In this document: positions 52,850 to 60,355 of the stretch, in pieces
Numbering within the stretch: the first letter of the stretch is position 1
Layout of the letters: each line of letters opens with the position of its first letter
Assembly: GCF_022346545.1 (NCBI RefSeq)
Contig: NZ_JAKRNU010000011.1
Coordinates: 62,001 to 126,000, forward strand
Direction: 5' to 3'
Origin: Sporosarcina sp. ACRSM
GTDB taxonomy: Bacteria > Bacillota > Bacilli > Bacillales_A > Planococcaceae
DNA length: 64,000 nt
The notes under the pieces: generated by a model
The model's input: only the letters and a program-made list of their open reading frames with translations
Told to the model about the DNA's origin: nothing
The model's database searches: none
Translations under genes and position numbers: made by a program

Positions 52850-53194
52850 TTTATCCCGCATTAACGGGCAGTAAGACTCCCACCTCAAGACTTAAGTAAA
52901 ACAATAAGGATAGATGGGAGATCAACTGCCAATCGAACAGCGAAGGGTTCGATTTGCCGTATTTTTGCGCTCTTTGCAGAAATTAAGGCACTAACAGGAT
53001 GCAGCGAACTTAAGTTGCCTTCCTTCAGCAGGTAGTTTGGACATCCGTTAAAGGAAGGTAAAAGCCCGATTGGTTCGGGCCAACACGATGTTGGTCACAC
53101 AAGCGTTGTCACAAGACGTGACGCTTTTAGCTTGTGTTCCCCTCAATCAGTGGGGGATGGGGAAAACCCCCACTGATTGAAGTTTCACTTTATT
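52850..53194 (-). repeat. Structured repeat, copy B2 (long form), fused to the stop codon of the LysR gene
   Basis: Read leftward, starts AATAAAGTGAAACTTC (its TAA is the LysR stop), then a CAATCAGTGG...CCACTGATTG hairpin with GGGG/CCCC, several additional hairpins (ACACAAGC/GCTTGTGT, CGAAC/GTTCG, GGTAGTTTGGACATCC) and ends GGTGGGAGTCTTACTGC...GGGATAAA. It contains all of B1 plus about 190 extra bases. It fills the 389-base gap before the acetyltransferase. Confidence 0.85.
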
Positions 53195-54059
53195 CATCCA
53201 ACCACGCTTTCACATAGTCAATAAATTTTCGGGCAGCTGGCGAGATCGTGCGGAAGGACGAAGCTGCGATACCGATGGAGCGGTAATGCTCCCCTTCCAA
53301 ACTTAGGATACGAACGTTCTGCGGAACGCGATGCAAAACCATTTCAGGTAACATGCTAATTCCCATCCCATTTTGAACCATGGAAATGATCGCTTGATCG
53401 TCAGCCAGTTCAAATTTAATATGGGGAGTTACTTGATTTTCCTGAAACACTCGCTTCAAATCATTATCGCTCCCTTTCTTCGTCATGATGAACATCTCGT
53501 CTTGAATGTCCGCAAAACTCACTTTCTGTTTGTTTGCGAGACGATGCCCTTCAGGAAGAATACATAGGATGCGGTCTTTTTTTAAATGTATCACTTCAAA
53601 CGTTTTCGAAGTTGGTAACGAAACAAATCCAAAATCCACCGTCCCCGTTGCAATCCAATGCTCAACGGTATCATAATCCCCCTCCAATAACTTGATGTCG
53701 ATTGCAGGAAGATCTGCATTAAAACTTTTCAAGATTTCCGGCAGCCATTGGATGGAAACACTCGAAAAAGTGCCAATGCGGACAGTACCGATTTCAAGCC
53801 CTTTGATATTTGCGATTTCTTGTATCATCTGTTCATTCCATTTCAACATTTCATGGATATGCCGCAATACGCGTTCTCCATTACTCGTCAACTGAATCCC
53901 TGCCCGTCCTCTTATCAAAATTGTAAAGCCCCATTCCGCCTCCAAGCTAGCAATAGCATGACTCACGGCTGATTGCGTTAAGCTAAGTGATTCTGCCGCT
54001 TGTTTGAGACTCCCTAATTCGACAACCGTACTAAATATTTCAAACTTCGCAAGTGACAA
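53190..54059 (-). CDS. LysR-family transcriptional regulator
   Basis: 289 residues from a TTG at 54059, preceded by AAAGGAAGTG; an ATG-less extension of 11 codons upstream lacks support. N-terminal helix-turn-helix (about 1-60: FEIFSTVVELGSLKQAAESLSLTQSAVSHAIASLE) and a periplasmic-binding-like effector domain (about 85-285). It is divergent from the EamA transporter at 54205 and very likely controls it, the common LysR-target arrangement. Its stop codon is shared with the first bases of repeat B2. Confidence 0.87.
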   Translation of the reverse strand: MSLAKFEIFSTVVELGSLKQAAESLSLTQSAVSHAIASLEAEWGFTILIRGRAGIQLTSNGERVLRHIHEMLKWNEQMIQEIANIKGLEIGTVRIGTFSSVSIQWLPEILKSFNADLPAIDIKLLEGDYDTVEHWIATGTVDFGFVSLPTSKTFEVIHLKKDRILCILPEGHRLANKQKVSFADIQDEMFIMTKKGSDNDLKRVFQENQVTPHIKFELADDQAIISMVQNGMGISMLPEMVLHRVPQNVRILSLEGEHYRSIGIAASSFRTISPAARKFIDYVKAWLDE

Positions 54060-54204
54060 CTTTTTCACTTCCTTTACTTGAATTTTATTCAACTAACGGC
54101 TTAAAAACATTCAATTTTATTATCTAAACTTTACCTGTATACTAACAACAAATCAATTATTTTCGTTGTTCTATAGCACAATGAATGGAGCTGGAGGATG
54201 AGAA

Positions 54205-55131
54205 ATGGACAATTCAATTATGAGAAGCACTCAACTAAAAGGGGATTTGATGATGGTCATGGTGACCATGTTCTGGGGTGCATCCTATTTGTTTATGAAG
54301 ATGGGTCTCCAGTCGATTCAAGAATATAATTTAATCGCCTTGCGTTTTGGGTTTGCTTTTCTTGTCGCTACACTCGTCTTTTATCGACGCTTTCCCAAAA
54401 TGGATCGCAAAACGATTCTCCACGGATTTCTACTCGGATCGCTATTATTTTTGAGCACTTCCGTTGTCGTAATTGGATTAAAAACGACTTCCGTTTCCAA
54501 TGCTGGATTTTTATTCAGTCTAGCGGTCATCTTTGTTCCATTACTAATCGCACTTTTTTCCCGAAAGAAACCTGAAAAAAGATTGTTGATCAGCGTTTGT
54601 ATCTCGATGACGGGCATCGGTCTGTTAACGTTAAACGAGACATTAAGCATCAATACCGGTGATTTCTTATGCATCTTAGGCGCTTTGTTTTATGCCCTTC
54701 ACATCATCATTACAGGGAAAGTAACGCAAAAGGCGGATGCTATTTCAATCGGGGTTCTACAGCTTGGCTTTGCAGGAGCATGGGGACTTCTCTTCTCATC
54801 CATTTTTGAAAAACCACAACTTCCCAATGACACCGAGTCATGGATGGCGATTTTGGCGTTAAGCATCCTGTGCAGTGCCGTCGGTTTTATCGGTCAAACG
54901 GTAGCTCAAAAATATACATCTCCGACACGGACAGGTTTAATCTTTTCCTTAGAGCCCGTATTCGCAGCATTCTTCGCCTTTATTTTCATAGGGGAAATCC
55001 TTACATATAAAGGTTATGTAGGGGCTGTCCTTGTGTTACTTGGGGTGCTTGCCGCGGAAATCAATGTCAAGAAGCCGATATGGAGAAGAAACTTCGTAAA
55101 AACAATAAGCCGGTCCAGAGCGAGCGGATGA
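54205..55131 (+). CDS. DMT-superfamily (EamA) transporter
   Basis: 308 residues, about ten hydrophobic segments in two EamA repeats (roughly 14-140 and 155-290), with the usual GASYLFMKMGLQSIQEYNLIALRF N-terminal motif. Start ATG behind GGAGGATGAGAA. A probable inner-membrane exporter controlled by the divergent LysR gene. The substrate cannot be assigned. A partial GGTACC arm (55134-55144) and a strong terminator lie after the stop. Confidence 0.85.
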   Translation: MDNSIMRSTQLKGDLMMVMVTMFWGASYLFMKMGLQSIQEYNLIALRFGFAFLVATLVFYRRFPKMDRKTILHGFLLGSLLFLSTSVVVIGLKTTSVSNAGFLFSLAVIFVPLLIALFSRKKPEKRLLISVCISMTGIGLLTLNETLSINTGDFLCILGALFYALHIIITGKVTQKADAISIGVLQLGFAGAWGLLFSSIFEKPQLPNDTESWMAILALSILCSAVGFIGQTVAQKYTSPTRTGLIFSLEPVFAAFFAFIFIGEILTYKGYVGAVLVLLGVLAAEINVKKPIWRRNFVKTISRSRASG

Positions 55132-55197
55132 AAAATACCAGGTACCCAAACACTAATTTCGTATTATGTATGAGCACACCTCGATACGAAGCCCATC

Positions 55198-55241
55198 AAA
55201 AAAACCATTTCAGTGTGAGGCATTCCACTGAAATGGTTTTT
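55198..55241. terminator. Intrinsic terminator, convergent
   Basis: AAAAACCATTTCAGTG pairs perfectly with CACTGAAATGGTTTTT around a ten-base loop; U tract on both strands. Between the EamA gene and the SLH/PPC gene. Confidence 0.9.
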
Positions 55242-55318
55242 AAAAGTAATTATTGATAAAGTCCTCTCAAAGTAATGATTTCCGATCCCTGTTCAATGAA
55301 CGAATGGACAGGTACTAC

Positions 55319-56986
55319 TTATAGTAATCGTTGTAAGAAGACCGAGAAATGTTGCCTTGTCACCGGATCGTTTGGCATGAATTTGCCGTTTGATCCTAAT
55401 GTGATCCCATTGCTTGCTAGAATTTGAATATATTCATAAAAGCCGTTTTCTGGATTCACGTCACTAAACGCGATCCCTTCGCCATTCATTTTTAAATCAA
55501 ACGTATTCACTAAAATTTTTGCTAGTTGTGCACGTGTCAAGTTCGACCCGGGGTTCATGTACAAACCGCTGCCGTCAATAATCCCAGCTTCATAAAATGC
55601 TTTCATTTCTGGGTAATTTGGATGTTTAGCAGTTAAATCCTTAAAGGTTTTCATTGTACGTATTTTCGGTAATTCCAGTCCCTCAATCCGATTTAATAAA
55701 GCAAAAACATGTTTTCGTAGAATCGCTTCATTCGGATGGAACGTGCCATCCATATATCCTTTATTAATGCCCAATTGTGCAAGTGCTTCAATTGGTTCGT
55801 AATACAGATGTGTCGCCGGAACGTCAGAAAAGCTTTCGATGCGTATGGTGAGATTGTACCCTTCATACCCTTTCCTTCCTCCGTGACGCGAGTAATAAAT
55901 CAAATAATACGTCCCGGCTTCCAACTCTTTTGTCGTCATGATTTTACTAGTGTCACTGTTTGCGTAACCGAGATATGGCAACTGCACACCATTTTCATCT
56001 AAAAAAGTCAATTCACCTAAAGTTCCCGGTGAATCAGCAATAAACGTCACTTTTGCATCCTTCGCCAATGTATACTTATAGTAATCGTGCGTCTGCGAAT
56101 GAGCATAAGGCGAACTGTACCAAAAGCCATTATATGTTTTGTTATTTTCGAGCACATCGGCTCTGGCTATACTCGTATTGCGTCCACTTTCCCAATCCTG
56201 CTCGTTTAGCGGTTCAAAATTAGTTGAGAACGTGTAATTCGCAATGGCTTGTATTGTGTTTCCTAAACGAATATTGAAATAATAGGTGCCTGGTTGGAGT
56301 AATACCTCGATATCATTAGGATTACCGTAAAAACTTGTTAATGAGAATCTATTAACATCTTTCTCATCGACAATAATCATATCAAAATAGGCGTTTCTAA
56401 CTGACGTACCCTCTGTCTTTTGCAGCTGAACCTTTATTTTCCCGAACGTCGGGATTTCTACTTTGTATAGGTCATAATCATTCGAAAAAACGGAACCGTT
56501 TAAATCCCCTTGGTATGTTTCACCGAGATTGTACGAGTTAGCCGTTGATTTTTCGTTGTTTGGCTCCGCATCATTTCCTTCAATCGGACCCGTTATATAG
56601 CTCACGGCATAATCACCTTGAGAGCCAACCCCCGTACCAGCAACCTTTACACGATATGTGCCTTTCTTTAAATTCACAGGCAACACCGTTTTTTCTTGAT
56701 CGTCATCGGCACGATACGTGGATATAAATGCAATTCTCTGCTCAGTGCTATCAAACAACATAACGTTATAATCTGTAAGGAAACTATACTCATGTTCATC
56801 CACATTATCTTTCAATGTAAACGTCACACGTGCATCTTCTTCAATTGTAATCGTGTATGTATCGACCACTTTTTCCATAAAAGTACCTGTAATAACGTCA
56901 CCTTCTTGCCAACTGGCAGCTCGCGCGTCTGACATTGACATCATAAAAGCAAACAAACCAAATGCTAAAATTGCACAATTCTTCAC
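55319..56986 (-). CDS. Surface protein with pre-peptidase-type (PPC) domains and three C-terminal SLH domains
   Basis: 555 residues starting with GTG at 56986 behind AGAGGTG. A signal peptide (about 1-23, cut after ARA) is followed by three PPC-like beta-sandwich repeats (around 25-130, 140-250 and 270-385; TGTYRVKVAGTG, EPNNEKSTANSYNLGETY..., and EAGTYYLIYYSR) and three C-terminal SLH domains (about 388-440, 447-500 and 505-555) that anchor it to the cell wall. It is the second SLH protein in the window, with SLH at the opposite end from the first. Role: wall-bound surface protein of unknown activity. Confidence 0.88.
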   Translation of the reverse strand: MKNCAILAFGLFAFMMSMSDARAASWQEGDVITGTFMEKVVDTYTITIEEDARVTFTLKDNVDEHEYSFLTDYNVMLFDSTEQRIAFISTYRADDDQEKTVLPVNLKKGTYRVKVAGTGVGSQGDYAVSYITGPIEGNDAEPNNEKSTANSYNLGETYQGDLNGSVFSNDYDLYKVEIPTFGKIKVQLQKTEGTSVRNAYFDMIIVDEKDVNRFSLTSFYGNPNDIEVLLQPGTYYFNIRLGNTIQAIANYTFSTNFEPLNEQDWESGRNTSIARADVLENNKTYNGFWYSSPYAHSQTHDYYKYTLAKDAKVTFIADSPGTLGELTFLDENGVQLPYLGYANSDTSKIMTTKELEAGTYYLIYYSRHGGRKGYEGYNLTIRIESFSDVPATHLYYEPIEALAQLGINKGYMDGTFHPNEAILRKHVFALLNRIEGLELPKIRTMKTFKDLTAKHPNYPEMKAFYEAGIIDGSGLYMNPGSNLTRAQLAKILVNTFDLKMNGEGIAFSDVNPENGFYEYIQILASNGITLGSNGKFMPNDPVTRQHFSVFLQRLL

Positions 56987-57098
56987 CAGAACACCTCTTG
57001 CCTTCTTGATTTCTATATTTTAATAGATACGTTGATGAATGGATAGAGGTATATAATGGCTAGTTTCAAATTATCGGATGCTTTGTTCTGTATAAAAG

Positions 57099-57150
57099 AA
57101 GGTACCAGTCATCAAGACATTTCTGGATTGTCCTGATGCCTGGTACCCTT
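57099..57150. terminator. GGTACC-type terminator hairpin
   Basis: AAGGTACCAG pairs with CTGGTACCCTT, with a CATCA/TGATG and GACA/TGTC inner helix. Between the SLH protein promoter region and the chemoreceptor end. Confidence 0.78.
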
Positions 57151-57152
57151 AA

Positions 57153-59153
57153 TCACACCTTAAATTGATCCACAGTTCGGTTCAACTCTTCACTTAGCGC
57201 AGTCAATGCTTCTGCAGCTTTCGTGACGGAATGGATGGCGTGTAATTGTTCGTCCGTTGAGGCGCTGACTTCTTCACAGGCCGCGGCTGTTTCTTGTGAA
57301 GTAACGGTCATCGTCTGTATCGTTTCGGAAACGTCTTCTTTTAATGCGGCGACGGCACCAATTTCATTCGCAACCGCATCGATGGACTCCATCATTTCGA
57401 CCATCAATGCCGAAATATCATTGAATGTCCGATCTGTGGCATGAATGACGGCTGCTTGATTTCCGAAAATTTCACTTGCACTTGTCATTTCCTCGGAAAC
57501 TTGTCGTGATTCCGCTTGGATCTCACGGATGGTCTCCTGCACTTCATCTGTAGAGCGGGCTGATTGTTCGGCGAGTTTCCGGACTTCCTCTGCGACAACT
57601 GCAAACCCTTTCCCGTGTTCGCCAGCTCTTGCGGCTTCAATGCTGGCATTCAATGCGAGTAAGTTCGTTTGGGCTGAAATCCCTGTAATGGCATCCATGA
57701 CACTTCCAATCTCCCCGATTTTTTCTTCCAGGGCAGCAAACACCTTCGTCATCTCTTGTATATTGTTGACGGAGTCGACAAAAGAGGTCAGCAAGGTTTG
57801 CATTTGCTGTTGACCGCTGTGATTCATTTCTTCCGCTTTTTTCGCAATATCGGTCATGACAACCGCTTTTTCGTTAATATCACCAATTTGTCGCCCAAGA
57901 AGGTCGGAACGCTCTGTTACCGTTTCGGCATCTTCCGCAGAACGTGCTGCACCTTGGGCGATTTCGTTCACGGCATGCGCCACTTCCTCACTCGATGCAT
58001 TCGTCTCTTCCGCTACAGCAATCAAGCTTTCTGAACTGTTTCGCACATCCGATGCGGACGCTTTGACGACACCGATCAGATTGTTCATGCTTTCGATCAT
58101 CGTATTGAAATTGGCTGAAAGTGCTCCAATTTCGTCTTTTGAATGGATGTCGGAACGCACGGTTAGATCCCCTTCGGCGACGGCATCCATATGGCCATTT
58201 AATAGGTGCAATGGCCGCATGAATCGGCTAATGCTCACATACAGAACGATGAAGAAAAGGACAAGAGTAATAAACGCGATCAGGTACATCGAATTCTGTA
58301 AAGCTGTCGCCGTTTCGATAATATTATTTTCATCGTAAACTGTGCTAATTTTCCAACCAAGCTCCGGAATGGTCGTAAAGATGTTCACTCGATTGAACCC
58401 TTCATGTGCATAATGGATGACGCCCTCTTCGTTCCCACTGTACATGTTCTCGATAAAAGAAAAGGTCTTCATACTCTCACCGGGCGAAGTGGGGTGTACA
58501 ATGGCGATTCCATCTGCATCCAAAATCATCGGATAACCGCCATGGCTAAGTTTCGTTTGCGAAACATTGTTCATAAGGGTAGAAAGTTCAATATCAATGG
58601 CGATGACGCCATCAAACTTCCCTTCTTTATGTACGACTTTGGAAGCGGTAATGACCAACTGACCATTTCCTGCGTTTATGTAAGGGCTTGTCCAATGCAC
58701 TTTATCCGGATTTTCCAATGCGTTTTGATACCAAGGACGTTGTGTCGGATCATAATCGGCACCAAGATCATTATAAGGCATATTCACATGTCGATCAGGA
58801 TGGGAATAATAGACCGTTAATGCGTCATCATACAATTCTAATGCATTTCCAAGTTCGGCATTCAATGCATCCCGTAACTGTTTCGCCTCATCCACGTCCA
58901 CCCCATTCCCTTCTACAACGAAGTCCGTGACAGGACGAGAAGTGGACAATTGCATAAGCCCTTTCTCATATTGATTAAAAAAGTATTGAATGGAATGACT
59001 GATTTCATTAACCAATACAACACTTTGGTCTATCAAGCTATCTTCGGTTTCCTGTTTCACTTTGGTACCGCTAATACTTGTCATGGCAGCCACTCCCACT
59101 AAAAAGAGTAGCGTAACCGTTACGATTATTTTGGTCTTAATGGACTTAAGCAT
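57153..59153 (-). CDS. Methyl-accepting chemotaxis protein with dCache sensor
   Basis: 666 residues from the ATG at 59153, behind AGGAG; the longer frame adds seven residues with no ribosome site. Two transmembrane helices (about 7-28 and 275-297), a double-Cache sensor between them (about 35-265), a HAMP domain (about 298-350) and a cytoplasmic signalling hairpin with the conserved tip [17 protein letters not shown]. The Cache segment contains [13 protein letters not shown]...GVIAIDI, the pattern Y..(R.W)..(D) described for amino-acid-binding dCache receptors. It should sense an extracellular amino acid or similar ligand and direct the CheA kinase. Leftward; faces the PhnD-like gene. Confidence 0.9.
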   Translation of the reverse strand: MLKSIKTKIIVTVTLLFLVGVAAMTSISGTKVKQETEDSLIDQSVVLVNEISHSIQYFFNQYEKGLMQLSTSRPVTDFVVEGNGVDVDEAKQLRDALNAELGNALELYDDALTVYYSHPDRHVNMPYNDLGADYDPTQRPWYQNALENPDKVHWTSPYINAGNGQLVITASKVVHKEGKFDGVIAIDIELSTLMNNVSQTKLSHGGYPMILDADGIAIVHPTSPGESMKTFSFIENMYSGNEEGVIHYAHEGFNRVNIFTTIPELGWKISTVYDENNIIETATALQNSMYLIAFITLVLFFIVLYVSISRFMRPLHLLNGHMDAVAEGDLTVRSDIHSKDEIGALSANFNTMIESMNNLIGVVKASASDVRNSSESLIAVAEETNASSEEVAHAVNEIAQGAARSAEDAETVTERSDLLGRQIGDINEKAVVMTDIAKKAEEMNHSGQQQMQTLLTSFVDSVNNIQEMTKVFAALEEKIGEIGSVMDAITGISAQTNLLALNASIEAARAGEHGKGFAVVAEEVRKLAEQSARSTDEVQETIREIQAESRQVSEEMTSASEIFGNQAAVIHATDRTFNDISALMVEMMESIDAVANEIGAVAALKEDVSETIQTMTVTSQETAAACEEVSASTDEQLHAIHSVTKAAEALTALSEELNRTVDQFKV

Positions 59154-59368
59154 AACGCAATTTCTCCTATTCATATAATCATCGTCACTAAGAACTTCGA
59201 CTCATTTGAACAATTCTTTAGTAAATCCTAATTTGATGTAAGATTCTGATTCACCTGTTAATGAATAGGAAACCTAGAAAGATGCAGTTCGCTTGAAGCA
59301 TCCGTATTTCAGAAGGAGAATTGAACACTTGGAAATAAGAGGATAATATGAAAAGTTAACAAATGGTT

Positions 59369-59413
59369 AATAAACTTATAGTATAATAGTCACTAACAAG
59401 CTATAAGTTTATT
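59369..59413. promoter_or_regulatory. Perfect 13-base inverted repeat surrounding a -10-like element
   Basis: AATAAACTTATAG (59369-59381) and CTATAAGTTTATT (59401-59413) are exact inverted copies 19 bases apart. Between them is TATAAT (59382-59387); a -35 is weak (TTAACA, 20-base spacing). No T tract, so an operator or ssDNA/RNA fold is more likely than a terminator. Confidence 0.6.
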
Positions 59414-59432
59414 GAATGGGTGTGTATCTGCA

Positions 59433-60323
59433 ATGACTAGTAGAAGAGTAGTTTTCCTATTCATGATCTTCATATTGAGTTCTATGCTGGCAAGTTGCAA
59501 AGGAACCCCAAAGACATTGACCATCGGCATGATCCCTGTCAAAGATGTGGCTACAATGGAGGCAGAGTTTGAACCTGTTCGGCTGTATTTGGAAGAAAGG
59601 CTAGGCATTCCAATTGAAGTGATCACCACTGATAGTTATGTAAGTTTAATCGATGGGATGAAGAATGCGAAAATTGACATCGGATGGTATGGCGCTTTTT
59701 CCTATATCGCAGCTGAAAGTGAAATGGAGCTGATGCCATTAGTCGTCCAGCAAAGGAAAGATTCAGGGATCTATTATCATTCTCTTATTCTTACGCAAAA
59801 AAATGGGGGGATCCGCTCGATTGAAGAGTTGGAAGGAAAGCAATTTGCCTTTGTTGACTCGGGTTCTACATCAGGATTCGTACTGCCTTATGCCTTATTT
59901 AAAAGTAGACATATCGATTATGAGCATTTTTTTAGTGAAACGTATTTTGCGGGTTCCCATGATCAGATTCTCTTTGATATTCAACAACAGCAAACCGATG
60001 CAGGAGCCATTAGTAGTGTCCAATACCAAAATTTAATAAATGAAGGGAAAATCGATCCGAGTAATCTACATGTCATTTGGAAATCCGAGAACATCCCGGG
60101 TTCCCCATATGTCGCAAGAGCTGATTTAGACCCATCGATTCAAGAAAATTTTACGATCGCCATGTTGAATATCCATCGTGAAGCTCCTACCGTTTTAGAG
60201 AGCTTTGATCAAAGTATTGAGAAATACATAGAAGTTGACAGTGCGTCTTATAATCCTATTCGCAATATAGCAACCATTCTTGGAAAAGAGTATATGTACG
60301 AGCATTTCTTAAAAAGTGAATAA
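59433..60323 (+). CDS. PhnD-family phosphate/phosphonate-type substrate-binding lipoprotein
   Basis: 296 residues from the ATG at 59433; the ribosome site is weak and a TTG at 59412 lies just upstream, so the start is uncertain. Lipoprotein signal with lipobox LASC (Cys22), then a PhnD-like periplasmic-binding domain: LTIGMIPVKDVATMEAEFEPVRLYLEERLG near residue 30 and DIGWYGAFSYIAAESE near 85. No permease or ATPase is adjacent; instead it lies 32 bases before a dCache-GGDEF-EAL gene, suggesting it presents a ligand to the sensor rather than transporting it. Substrate unknown (phosphonate, phosphite or another small anion). Confidence 0.8.
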   Translation: MTSRRVVFLFMIFILSSMLASCKGTPKTLTIGMIPVKDVATMEAEFEPVRLYLEERLGIPIEVITTDSYVSLIDGMKNAKIDIGWYGAFSYIAAESEMELMPLVVQQRKDSGIYYHSLILTQKNGGIRSIEELEGKQFAFVDSGSTSGFVLPYALFKSRHIDYEHFFSETYFAGSHDQILFDIQQQQTDAGAISSVQYQNLINEGKIDPSNLHVIWKSENIPGSPYVARADLDPSIQENFTIAMLNIHREAPTVLESFDQSIEKYIEVDSASYNPIRNIATILGKEYMYEHFLKSE

Positions 60324-60355
60324 ACTTTCTAAGCGCTTGGAGGTGAGCGGGGTTT

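Noticed and set aside
9278-53194. Direct-repeat clusters that could suggest a CRISPR array
   Set aside because: The copies are 157-345 bases, far apart, unequal in length and folded; there are no short regularly spaced repeats and no cas genes.
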